DNA of 64,000 nucleotides from Halichondria panicea (Eukaryota; Porifera; Demospongiae; Suberitida; Halichondriidae). Below, one piece after another: positions 1 to 11,000 of the stretch. Position 1 is the stretch's first letter. Every line of letters begins with the position of its first letter. The translations under genes and the position numbers were made by a program. The notes under the pieces are model-generated. The model did no database searches. It saw only the letters and a list, made by a program, of their open reading frames with translations, and had not been told where the DNA came from. The stretch spans positions 5,462,169 through 5,526,168 of the forward strand of contig NC_087386.1 of the NCBI RefSeq assembly GCF_963675165.1. Direction: 5' to 3'.

Positions 1-1
1 T

Positions 2-361
2 CGATCCATTGGAATCATCACTACCATCACTGTCTTGATACACGAAGTACCTCACGAAATCGGAGATTTTGCAATTCTAATTCAATCCGGACTCCCCAAA
101 CGTAGAGCAATGTTTCTACAACTTGGGACGGCTGTGGGCGCGATTGCCGGGACCGTGGCCGGACTATTGGCCGAGGGGGTGGGGACAGACACTGCCACGG
201 CTTGGATTCTACCGTTTACGGCTGGAGGGTTCATTTATATAGCAACGGTGTCTGTGATACCGGAACTCTTAGAGAACTCGTCCGTGTGGCAATCTACAAA
301 AGAGATAGTAGCCATGTTTGTAGGAATTGGGATGATGGTGCTCATAACATTCGTAGAGTAG
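2..361 (+). CDS. SLC39A7: ZIP zinc transporter, SLC39A7-like, C-terminal exon (5' partial)
   Basis: The frame is open from the window edge to a TAG at 359-361, so this is the last exon and its start lies upstream. It contains the ZIP-family metal-binding helix motif [13 protein letters not shown], in which paired histidines and a glutamate line the zinc path. This is followed by the [14 protein letters not shown] and VSVIPELLE segments of the next helices and a final hydrophobic helix ending in FVE. The [10 protein letters not shown] run and the very short C-terminus fit the SLC39A7 (KE4) branch better than SLC39A13. Family members release zinc from the ER/Golgi into the cytosol. The in-frame TTG at 35 is not a start, because the frame continues upstream of it. 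Identity to the ZIP family is clear; the SLC39A7 assignment is likely. Confidence 0.9.
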   Translation, partial: RSIGIITTITVLIHEVPHEIGDFAILIQSGLPKRRAMFLQLGTAVGAIAGTVAGLLAEGVGTDTATAWILPFTAGGFIYIATVSVIPELLENSSVWQSTKEIVAMFVGIGMMVLITFVE

Positions 362-741
362 GAACTGTTAACCGTTGACACATTACAGCTTTTATAATAT
401 AATTATGGTGTATCTCGTGCACTCGCTGAGCTGGTATATTATATCTAGTGAATGCATGGGAATCAATACACTTTACAAGTACGCACACTAAAGCGAATGA
501 TGTCCATACAATTCATACATTATATTGATTCATAATTATTGTCTCCATTAATTTAAAGTTTTGTCAAATTAAAACCAATTAACAATTATAACCAATTAAC
601 ATGTATATATATATAATTGCAGACAAGGAATAATAATAATTATACTGCATCAATATAAGTACCTAATAACATCTGCTAGCACAATTACATAAGTATTATA
701 TTTATATAAGATAAAAAAATTGGCTAGCTATAATTATATAA
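362..741. other. AT-rich spacer between convergent gene ends
   Basis: The 3' end of the zinc transporter and the 3' end of the makorin gene face each other across this spacer. It is AT-rich with many TAATTA runs. I see no reading frame, RNA gene or clear repeat in it. Confidence 0.6.
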
Positions 742-3700
742 TCACAAAAAGTCATGAAGTTCATCAGTGTTGCTCTCGAACCAGTCCCTGCCCTCGAAGA
801 TCTCCTCCTGAAAACGACGTAATACTTCATCTTGTGCGTCCGTCAAGGTCTCCTCAGTAGGTTGGGGGGCCGTGGTTGGACGATCCTCGCGATCGTTCAG
901 AAACTCCCACAGACTAAAGTAGTGTGTCCGTGTGTGTGTGTGTGAGATATCTATAATTGTAAAGCTATGTGGTAAGAAAATGGGGAATGTTAACAATGGT
1001 TTGGGGGGAGATAAAGAGGTTATGAGCAAGGCCAGGGTGTGGTGTGTATGTATAATGTTCATAATACACGATGTACTGCGTGAGTTCATTAACTCTTGAC
1101 TACGTGTATTTATATATGGGGTGCCGTTTGTGTCAAAATATTGAAATAAAAGCACAAGGTTTTGGTGGTATTTAGTACACGACTGAGGGTATTTAGTAAA
1201 CGACTGAGGGCATTTAGTAAATGGCTGAGGGGATTTAGTAAAAGACTGAGGGTATTCTATTCAGCGAGTCAAGGTCAACACTAGGCGTTTGTCTACTCCT
1301 CTTTAACAGAGTGTGAGTTCATCTGGGCACAGTAGAGCTCTAGCTATAGCTACAGAATTCTAGAAGAAGTCGTGCACACTGTGCATGCGCACAACCTTGT
1401 GCCCTGCACATCTCCCTAATACCAGGAGCAGATTACAGATTTATTTACTAAATACTCTCTGTCATTTGCTAAATACCCTCAGACATTTACTAAATACCCT
1501 CAGTTGTTTGCTAAATACCACCAAAACCTTGTGTTTTTGTCATCAATATTTGGACACAACGGCACCCCATATTTATACAGTATCTAGAATTATACGTACA
1601 AAGTTAGTAGTGTAAAGTTAGTAGTGTAAAGTTAGTAGCGTAAAGTTAGTAGCGTAAAGTTAGTAGTTTAGGTAACTAGCTGTGAGCTGGCTAAGGCTAT
1701 GGCTATCTATAGTCACTTTCAATTTGTTTTATATTGTCAAAGCTTTTCCTCGCAATGAGCGATTCTTCAGGACAAAAAACTTTAGGTAACTAGCTGTGAG
1801 CTGGCTAAGGCTATGGCTATCTATAGTCACTTTCAATTTGTTTTATATTGTCAAAGCTTTTCCTCGCAATGAGCGATTCTTCAGGACAAAAAATAATAGA
1901 AAACAACTAGTGACTTTTATAGACAAAAATGAAACACCTGACATGTGACACTCAGACACCAAACCAGACGTCAAACCAGACGTTATACTGGTATGACTGG
2001 TATTTTACTATAGGGCTACCTAGTCAACGTAGCCCTATAGTAAAATACCAGTCATACCAGTATAACCACTTACGTATTGTACCACTTACGTATTGTTTCT
2101 AATCGGTTTTCTGTCCCCATCAGAATCAGTCAAATAACGAGGCTCCTCCTTAGCTATTGTTCCATCAGGGTACTCTGAGGTCAGAGGTCAGAGGTCAGAG
2201 GTCATTCAAGCGTGCAACAGTACCCACTCACCATGTCTATAGAAACAGCTACTACCGAATGAGCACGTGCCTTTACCCATGTCAAAGTACTTGCAGTGCT
2301 TAGCTCTGCAAACGACACAAAATACATGAGTTATATACGTTCCGTATAGAGGGTAATTTTTGTTGGTGCAAATGTTCGTAGGAACTGCCATTAAATATTT
2401 TGTATTACAGCTCAGAATAGTGACGTTGAACCTACAATAATCGTCACAATGATGCTCCACAACACGAAATATACGAAAATTTCCACAATACGAAAATAAC
2501 CCGGCCGCTATACGTATACGCAATGCTAACTGCATGACTCACGATAAGTTCCCCTTGTAGGCACCAACAAGTTTAGACTTTTGATCAGGATCATCAATCC
2601 ACACCTCACTCTGAACAGAGGGACAATAGATAACACATAATGTGTGTACATACACATCTGCATAATTACGGTGTATTTTTGACATAAATGCATCTAAAAA
2701 AATACGTAATTATTACAAAGCTGTTAACACACTTGGTAATCTATATAATTATGATTCGTTATGATAATAACGATGTACTTACCGGTATAACAAAGAAGGA
2801 CACTGTTCTGCAAAGTGGACAGGCTCTGGAGGAGAAAAATAAACGTCAGATCAATCACAGCATGTCTTAGGGGAATGGCTAACCTGATAGTTCTTTTCTG
2901 TGTGTGGGTGGTTTGCCTCCATTTGCGGATGCAAGTGAGACAGAAACAATGGTCACAATTAGCTGTACATGAGCAGACAGATATATGTACCTAAATGTAC
3001 TGAGCATGTTGCAATAAGAGCTTACGAAGAAGTCCAAATCTCTGCTCAGATCTGACGAGCTTTCCACTGACATACTCCAAACAAATGGCACATTTCTTAT
3101 CCTCAGTCCTATATACACGTGTACAATAAAAGTAAAGAAATGAAATAACCTACTCTTGGATTTGAAAGGCTCTCTCCATTTCTCTTTCGTGCATCTCTAA
3201 GCACTCTTTCTTATGTGCTGAAGTGTGAACAAGACTGTAAGGTTAGCCATGCACACAAGTAACACTATTAGATATAATTATTATTATTGTACCTTTTTGT
3301 TGCTCAGGATCGGAAGGATTGAGACACTCTCGATTGCACATGTCACACAGATTTCCATGGAGATACTCGCAACTAAAAATAAAGAACAATTGTAGAACAT
3401 TAGGACAACCTCTAAGGAATGTACACACCAAAGTAAACATGGAGCCCCCTCACAAAGCCAAACAAGTATGTAACTATTATACTAAAGTATGTCTGCATTA
3501 ACAACTTTCAAATTCTTTCTTTTAGAAATATACTTTTGAGAGTATGCTAAGCAAGCTATAGTCCTTTTGTTCTTCCATTCAACAACCTTAAACTCATACT
3601 TAAAATTATTTTGACACATAACCATTTTGTGCTAATGAATTTCCTGCAAATCCGCCAAAATTAGTACCCTAAGGTATACTGACCTTTCTCCGAACGGACA

Positions 3701-4867
3701 TGCTCCCATCTCAGCAAACGGACACAGCTATCAAATAGAGAGAGAAAAAATAATCACGAGACAACGTGTACATACACACACACACCATCTCCCTCACTCA
3801 CCAGAGCAGCTGCCTCCTCAGTCGTGATAACGTCTAGGAATGAGCTCCCCTCACCCCCTGAGGCCATGTCACTGTACGAGAGCTGGGGGGCAGCTGTGAA
3901 CTGATCCTGCATTGGATGACAGTAGGCTACTGACATATCAAGTTTAGTGGCAATGTCGATTGGTATTAAAAATCCAAAACCAAAAATTGTCACATACATT
4001 GTTCTCTGAAATCGCTACATAATATATGGAGTAATAATTTATTAACCTGCGTTATGTCCAGACTGGAAAAATCACCTAGTGGCCCGTGAAATGATTTCCC
4101 CTGCCATGGAAACAACAAGGATACTCAAACAGAACAATCAGCAGTCAAGGTGACTTACTGGCACAAACTCTGCTGCCTGTGCCCATTTCTTGGGATTCGT
4201 AGAAGGATTCTTGTTCAATGTCACCATCTATAGTATACAAACACGACAAAAAATACATGTATACGTAGTTACATTATTTCACAACATTAGCAGTAAGCAC
4301 AGAATTAGAAGTATAGAAACAAAAGTGTGTTGTACTCACCCCTCCCCACTCCACGGGAGGTGATCACTGCTACGTAGGCTCACTGGAGCTACAGCACTGT
4401 AAAAGAAACCATAGTCCTTAAAACTGCCACTCGAATAATTACTGTATTAGAGCGCCATTGGACATTTTTCCTAAATAGCACAGTATTTGTTTATTATAGC
4501 CTCAGACACGTAATATTATGTTTTAATTACAGTATTTGATTTGTACTACCTCTTCTTCGTCTGTCCCGGCAGTTCCTTGGGCCTCACATGATTGTAACGA
4601 CACTTGTCTCCATAGCCACAACTACCTTTCAGATAAAACCTACATGTCTGCAACCAAAAGGTGACCCTTCAAAAGCCTGCCAAATTATTTTTTTACATAC
4701 GTACCATGTCTGGTTTATCGGACCACTCATGAGAGAAAGGACAATCTTCGCCATTCTTACAACAGCCACTCATAAAATACCTGCAGAAGCATGTATGCTA
4801 TAAAAATGCACAGCTATATAAGCCCTAACTGAACCTACCGACACAGGACTTTTCCAGTAGTGGCCAT
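742..4867 (-). CDS. MKRN1: Makorin-type E3 ubiquitin ligase (CCCH fingers + RING), 17 exons
   Basis: Exons read by eye (minus): 4867-4839, 4780-4705, 4647-4550, 4396-4340, 4227-4159, 4100-4047, ~3929-3802, 3727-3684, 3372-3293, 3217-3154, 3108-3026, 2962-2884, 2825-2783, 2610-2543, 2305-2232, 2174-2090, 913-742, giving about 433 aa. Domains in order: two CCCH fingers (CRYFMSGCC..CPFSH and CRFYLKGSC..CRYNH); an EFVP segment typical of makorins; a third CCCH (LCPFAEMGACPFG..CEYLH) running into the makorin Cys-His box (LCDMCNREC); a C3HC4 RING (CAIC, CDHCFCLTC, CPLC); a fourth CCCH (CKYFDMGKGTC..CFYRH); then an acidic tail beginning LWEFLNDRED. Order and spacing match MKRN1/2. Two junctions (exons 4-5 and 6-7) do not close in phase with consensus splice sites as I read them, so a small exon or an indel may be missed. 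The last intron (914-2089) is full of repeats. Family role: RING E3 ligase with RNA-binding fingers. Confidence 0.9.
1105..1586. repeat. Foldback element in the last makorin intron
   Basis: Two arms of about 140 bp (1105-1245 and 1447-1586) are imperfect reverse complements. The outer ends read TATGGGGTGCCGTT and AACGGCACCCCATA. Further in, each arm carries several tandem 'GGTATTTAGTA..CTGAG' units. The centre (1246-1446) is unrelated to the arms. The shape is that of a non-autonomous foldback DNA transposon. Confidence 0.75.
1600..1666. repeat. 14-bp tandem repeat, 5 copies
   Basis: The unit AAAGTTAGTAGTGT (or ..CGT) is repeated five times directly after the foldback element and before the 114-bp duplication. 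Confidence 0.85.
1667..1893. repeat. 114-bp tandem duplication
   Basis: Positions 1667-1780 are repeated almost exactly at 1781-1893. Each copy starts TTTAGGTAACTAGCTG and ends GACAAAAAA. It lies in the last makorin intron and shows no coding content. Confidence 0.9.
1982..2066. repeat. Perfect 38-bp inverted repeat (hairpin)
   Basis: The left arm 1982-2019 and right arm 2029-2066 are exact reverse complements around a 9-nt loop (2020-2028). The arms begin GTTATACTGGTATG and end CATACCAGTATAAC. It is probably a young palindromic MITE, though transcripts of the makorin intron would fold into a long dsRNA. Confidence 0.9.
2177..2204. repeat. (TGACCTC)4 tract forming a splice acceptor
   Basis: Four exact 7-bp repeats lie immediately upstream of the acceptor of makorin exon 16. 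They supply the pyrimidine tract of a 57-bp intron (2231-2175 on the minus strand). Confidence 0.8.
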
Positions 4868-5126
4868 TTCTACTTGCTGGTTGTACACATGGGTGGGCGT
4901 TCGTTGACATAATAGAGCAAGATGGAATCCGGAAGTGGGCGTGGTGACCTATAATAAATTTTTTATGATTGAGTTTTTGGAAAAAACCCACAGCTAGCTT
5001 AGATCGATCGATCATCATTGTCTAGCTAGCTAGCTAGCTAAGTTCTGGCTTATATAAATAGCCACTTATAGTACAGAGCGCCAATCAGTTATCAAGACCC
5101 TAACCTAGTAGACCCTACTACAAAAG
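4868..5126. promoter_or_regulatory. Divergent promoter between makorin and the CARD-Death gene
   Basis: Only 259 bp separate the two start codons. On the plus side, TATAAATA lies at 5053-5060, about 67 bp before the ATG at 5127. On the makorin side there is an ETS-type CCGGAAGT at 4929-4936 next to a GGGCGTGG box. A CTAG/GCTA tetranucleotide run fills about 5021-5040. The geometry suggests shared control; function is inferred. Confidence 0.55.
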
Positions 5127-7000
5127 ATGGCATGTAACGGCACAGGACAAGATAGACACGTAAAGCTTCTAAAGAGACAAAGAGGACTACTAGTCAACCA
5201 GCTCCCTGACACTGTAACACTACTCAACACTCTCAAACTTGGTTCATATTTCAATGCATATGAAAAATCAGAGATTTCTAAGCAAAAAGTACCGTCCGAT
5301 AAAGCCGAGAAATTTCTGGACATAATGGAGTTTAAACCTCGTGAAGTATACCAAGAGTTTATGCGTGCTCTGCATTTGTTGCGGTCTGACCTAGCCGTGA
5401 GGTTGGAGGGAGTAGAGAGGGAAGTTAGCGGGGGATCTGACGCATCACCACCGGCGTCCAATGAGGCTTCACCAAAACGTGAGTCTGCTGGGCGTGTATA
5501 TATCCGATTTTTGAATTGTAGGCGAAATACAGTAGAAAATTACTAGGCTACCGGTATCCCACCCTGGACCTCCCCTGAAGCACAGTTCATTTTCATGTGG
5601 TAACCTCGTTTAAAAAACAGAGAAAACTGTGAATATAATTATTATTTTACATTCCAATGATTATGAGGGTCTATGGTCTATACTGGTAGAGGAGCTCTTC
5701 TTTAGGTGACGATAGGTGGGTGGATGTGATATGAGAAAAGGAAGGAGACTGTATGTATAACTATTATTCTACACATTGAACATTTACTTTCTGCTCGTGT
5801 TTATGCAATGAAGGTGATAGTGTACAATTGTTGACTATTTATCGTATCAGGAGTATGAATTACACGAGCAGAAAGATTGGTTATGCAAACAGCACGTCCC
5901 CTATCTTTTAGTTTCACACCCACCCACCCATGCAACAATAGTCTGTTTTAGTGGAACTCCTGAGGGAATACAGTCAATCCCTATGTGCATTCAGTACTAT
6001 TTTTTGAGCATATTTTTAAACTATGAATTTCCGCTTTTTTCTGCTCAACCTTAGTTTCAGTGTGTTAGAATTACTACATGTAAGAGCTAGAAACACTGAC
6101 AATGAGAGTACTAGTGCTTCAGTACAGAGTTTATTAGTGTATCCTTGACTGCTGGGTCATTGCACCTAGGTCATGGGATGGTAAGGATGCAAGGTTAGAG
6201 TTGGTACACCCACATGATATCATCAGGTTGGTATGATCACCATTTTTTTTCACTTCACTGCAGACCTTGGCAACGGATATGGTGGTGATCACATGGAGCC
6301 TAGACAGGAAGTTGGAAACGGTATTGTAGAAGAGGGTAAGTGCAGAATGTTATTTGCATGTACAGTGAAATGTGTTAATAATGATCTTTTGTGCAATCAT
6401 GTATGCCGTATGTTTTACACCATGTTTATGTGGGAAAGCAATTTTGGGAGTTGGAAGTACACTGTCCTTTCTAGAGAGCTATTTAATACATTCAGAGAAG
6501 GTGCTTGTAATCGGAGGCTCAACTGTACAAAGTATCTTCCCCTTGCTTACATATCTAAAGTCAACACAGCGTGTGTAACCTCATTTAGAATGTAAACAGA
6601 GTCTAATATTTTGACCTTCCCCTAAGTTGATGTAATATCCTCTCTCTTATATATAGCTGGTCTGTTCGGGCTGTCAGCCCCCGGAACTGGGCCTCACCAC
6701 CACCTCAGTCGCCTTGGATACTCTGATCGAGAATTGCTAGCCAATAGACTCAATGGTCGTCCTCCTCAACGACAAATATTCCACGATTTCTGCCAAGCTC
6801 TGGGTGTTGAGAACAGACTGATACAGGCCTCTAGTCGGTCTGGTAACCCCACTGGGTACTTGATGCAGCAGCTGTGCTCACAACCCAGCGCCACTTTCGA
6901 TAAATTGGAGACAGCACTCGGTCAAATCGGACATGCAGATTTGTATCACGATTTGGTTTTCCAAATGCAAAATGGTGGTATGGACGATGAAAATAATTAA
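5127..7000 (+). CDS. CARD + Death-domain adaptor, RAIDD/CRADD-like architecture
   Basis: Three exons close in phase: 5127-5478, 6264-6335 and 6657-7000, giving 255 aa with TAA at 6998-7000. Residues ~13-95 are a CARD-like six-helix fold (LKRQRGLLVNQLPDT..LLNTLKLGSYF..LDIMEFKP..FMRALHLL). A Ser/Pro linker follows and a Gly/His-rich middle exon. The last ~100 residues form a Death-domain-like fold (SDRELLANRL..IFHDFCQALGVENRL..GNPTGYLMQQLC..LETALGQIGHADLYHDLVF). CARD then Death is the layout of the vertebrate adaptor CRADD, which links a Death-domain scaffold to a CARD caspase. Whether this is an orthologue or a convergent combination cannot be told here. The 785-bp first intron and 321-bp second intron hold no recognised element. 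Part of exon 3 was copied to 12797. Confidence 0.75.
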
Positions 7001-7200
7001 TAATTATAATTATGTTGTATGTTTGTGCATGTGTGTTCCTTGTTTCTTTGTCTGTTTTGTCACTCTGCAATTACTTCATCAGAACACATTAATTTTAATA
7101 AACATTACGTTATGTAAAGGGAAACCACCGAGAATACAATCGCACAGCTACAACAAGGGGAAAGCCCCTAAACTACAGGGGAAACATTGCATCATTCAAT

Positions 7201-7360
7201 GTTAAGTGGGCGTGGTGGGAGAGTGGGCGTTACCTAATACTGAAGGTCAACCATGAAATTGCATGCTGTAAAAATAAGCATGATATGTACGTAGCTAGAT
7301 CTGGTTTTGCTCTCCACTGGTAGTCTAGTCTGATCTGTTGTAGCTGGTGAATAGATTGAG
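7201..7360 (+). promoter_or_regulatory. Upstream region of the first MFS transporter
   Basis: It contains two GTGGGCGT boxes (about 7206-7213 and 7221-7228) about 140 bp before the ATG. The same box occurs near the makorin start. No TATA box is evident. Confidence 0.3.
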
Positions 7361-8048
7361 ATGGCTAGATTAAGACTCAACACACCGAGCTTCCACTGGA
7401 GGAGGAGCTGTCCACCTGTCCACTGCTGTACTGGCAGGAGAAAGGATGAACAAGTGAAGCCCAAAGCAACTCCACTTCCTTGGGGGAAGGTAACTGAGTA
7501 GTAGTGTTTAATAGTATTTAATAGTGCTAATATTGAGCATTGCTTGTATTGTTTTTTGCAGATGAGCGTTATTTGCTCCGTTCTCTTCGTAAATCAATTC
7601 GGTACGTAACCATGACGAGTTTGATTAACAACACTTTATAGTATTACAACGAAAACTTTGAGCCAATCGAATAAGTGATTTCCTACCAGCATTGTGCGCA
7701 CCTTATAACTACCATGTTCACTCCTACCTACTATCAATATTCTATATTACTTATCCCAGGAATCAACCTGTTATTTCCTTTCCTGCCGTACATGATACAT
7801 GACTTCTTCCCTGAATTGGATAGAACACAAATTGGTGAGTTAAAGCATTCACCAGGAGTGCAATTACTGGAAGTGTTTGGAGCTCACAGTGTGGTTTAGT
7901 GTTATTACTGCTTCTCATTGTGACATACATGAAAAATCAACGTGGTTTTATCACAGGAATTGATTTCTTAATTTGTGATAACTATAACGTCAATTTCATC
8001 AGCATTAACAACTATTTGTATCTTCTTACTGTACAATACACCCACACA

Positions 8049-8086
<38 letters not shown>

Positions 8087-11000
8087 TACAGGCCAAAAAG
8101 CTGGCTATCTCGGGTGTGCCTATTTTGTTGGGAACTTTATTGGCAGCTTGTTTTGGGGCTGGGTCTCAGATATTGCCGGGAGGAGACCCGCTCTACTGAT
8201 TGGAATGTGTGGCATCATCGCTTCCGAGATTTTCTTTGCCTTCAGTCAGACCTTTGCATGGGCTCTGGCCGCACGTTTTCTCTGGGGAGCCTTGAATGGA
8301 AATATTGGAATCGGAAAGACTTATATTTCGGACGTAAGTACAATAATTATATGAAGCAACTGTGTGTAGCTGATACTTATATAATTCACAGATATGTGAC
8401 GATACCAATCAGGCCAGGGGCTTTGCACTGGTCGGGGTAACAAGAGGAATAGGACAATTACTGGTAAGGAAGTTTATGACGTACATGTGCATGTGCATGT
8501 ACATGTGCATGTGCATGTGCATGTGCATGTGCATGTGCATGTGCATGTGCATGTGCATGTGCATGCACTCTCTTCCAAATATAATTGGCACAATGCCTGT
8601 TAGAATCTTAACCTGTAATAGCCCTCATTTTCCATATAAGCTCCCACTGGCTGCATTAGCCTCTGTTGTTAGCATGGATGGCTAATATCGTATTACTAGA
8701 ATGTTTGCGAGCATCAAACATACCGTATAGCGGGTATATTTCGAGGGTATAAATTTTCGCGGATGTGCCTTTAGAAAGGTTTTCGCGGATTTAATTTTCG
8801 TGGAATAGCGCCTTTTTTGCAGCATGCATGCATGGAATATTAAATTCGCGGTTATAAATGTTCGCAGTTCATGCCTAATCCGCGAAAACCACGAACATTT
8901 ATACCCTCGAAATATACCCTCTATACGGTAGTATTATGTGAACTTTGCGAGGGTTGATCACTTCGCAGCAATAAAATCTGCAAAACCTACTGGTAACTTA
9001 AATACACACGATCCTTGCCAGAACGCAATAGTTAGATCGCAAAGGATCAATTTTCTGCTGATTTGGCTCAATCGCAAAAGTTTTTCGATCTGGTGATGCG
9101 TACATGATAGCGAGTAAGGAGGCAGTAAAGGAGGGCATGTCGCCAGTGTGTTCACCAGCAAGTAACGCGGTAGCTCATCCAATATATTGTTTGCCTCCAT
9201 ACAGGGCTCACTATTGGGAGGGTTCCTGGCACAACCAGCCAGCAAGTACACTGCTCTCCAGTTTGAGATGTTCTGTCAGTATCCCTACTCCCTGCCTGTA
9301 TTGGTGGGGGCATTCCTTGGTGTCATCACTCTCTTTTGTAAGTCGCTCTTAAATAAATTTGATGATGCATGCTTATTTATTTCGTGTAGCTATATATAGG
9401 TTTATTTATAGGTGGGGATAGTCTTAATTAGGTATCGTCTCACTGTCGTGTAAGCACTTAGTAATGCATGGTTGATTGTGTATGTAAAAGAATTGTGTCA
9501 TAACATACATAGCATTGAAATGCTTGAGCACTGAAGTAGCAAATTGCTGTTGGTTGGGACAATTAAGCAAACTTATTCTCATTTCCAGCTGCATGGCTCT
9601 TTATGGATGAGACACTTCGCAAGAAAAAAAAGCAGTCCACCTCTAGTGATAACTCTTCACAAGATGACTCTGGTATTGACCTAGTGTCAGCTGACCCTCC
9701 CGGCCAAGAGTCTGATACTGAGATGATGGATTTGATGAAGGATGGTCGGAGTGAAGACACTATCGACAGGCAACCTTTGTTGATGGCTGAGAGCGATATA
9801 GACACTGATGGTATGTGTGTGGGGGAGGGGGGCTAGTGTGTGGGAGAGGGGGGCTAGTGTGTGGGAGAGGGGGGCTAGTGTGTGGGAGAGGGGGGCTAGT
9901 GTGTGGTAGAGGGGGGCTATTGTGTGGGGGAGGGGGGATAGTGTGTGGGGGAAGGGGGCTAGTGTGGTGTGTAATTGCTTTAGCGTGTGTTTTTTTCTAA
10001 ATAAAGATGGACTTTTACCACTGTTGGGGCAAGGGGTGACCACTGAAAAATTTCATAATAATTGAACCTCCACATACAGACTGTGAGATGGTGAGCTCAG
10101 ACACAGAGCTGTTAGTGAGAGAGAGACGACCTAGATCCAAGTGCCCCCGTCCACCATCTTGTAACCCTCTCTACCCATGCATCAAGTTTAAGGAGAGAGT
10201 CACTGACTGTGTTGCCATACCAATAGCCATGTACAGGTAAGGGAGTTAGTTTGTACATGAGAATCTTTAGTTTGGTATTTGCTATTATAGCTAGTGTAAT
10301 GCATCCTGTAGCTCTTAGGAAGCTCATTGCTTTTGTTAAAAATCTGGTCCCAAATTCGTTATATCTAGTGTGTCCCGGAATCAATGTATACCCTTTCATG
10401 TAGCTAATGTCATAATAATATTATCAGCACTGTACACTGTAATTTTTTAGTTGCCTTGCCTCATTTTTTATGAATTGCGGTAAATAAATTTGAAAGTATT
10501 TTTTGCCCCCTCAGATATCTGTTAAACTACCGTAAGAGAGGCTCCTGGTCGCCACGCGAGACATTCAGTGGTAAGAATGTATCAAGGCTTGGCAGACATA
10601 TGTATGGAGGATTAAAACAAAGAGTCAAGTTAATAGCTGATAGACGAGTGTTCTTCTCCACTCTTATGTATGGTCTCTTTGCCTTCATCGGAATTATGAG
10701 TTTGGAAGTGAGTTTAATTGCATTGTAACTCTATCTTGTCTTTGTTGTAATTCCCTGCTGTTCAATTTGCACATGGCTCCTATCGTATTTCATATAATTA
10801 TTATATAAGTGGTCAAAAAGCCTGCGAAGTATTTTTGTTATGACCATTGTGTTTCCTTGCTCTCCAGTTGATCCCGTTGCTACTGGTTACCAAACACAAA
10901 GATGGTGGTTATTCTCTGGACGACAATGAGCTGGGTGTTATCTTCATGGTCTCAGCTGTCATTCAACTGCTGTACCATGTACGTTCTTTCAGTGTTCAGT

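Noticed and set aside
742..1155. 137-residue frame taken as a stand-alone gene
   Set aside because: Only its last 57 codons are real, as the final makorin exon starting at 913; the rest is intron.
2177..2204. Four AGGTCA half-sites spaced by one base, like a nuclear-receptor DR1 array
   Set aside because: They lie in a 57-bp intron directly at the acceptor on the other strand; the 7-bp period and position are explained by the splice tract.
3754..3999. Long N-terminal extension of makorin exon 7
   Set aside because: Although open, it would leave a 41-bp intron and adds hydrophobic sequence not seen in makorins; left as unresolved.
6233..6595. 120-residue frame around CARD-Death exon 2
   Set aside because: Only 6264-6335 is exon by phase and splice sites; the rest reads through introns.
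8409..8685. Met-Cys / His-Met repeat frames
   Set aside because: Translations of the GCATGT microsatellite.
9687..10043. Pro/Leu/His-rich minus-strand frame
   Set aside because: Antisense of the MFS exon 7 and the adjacent G-rich minisatellite.
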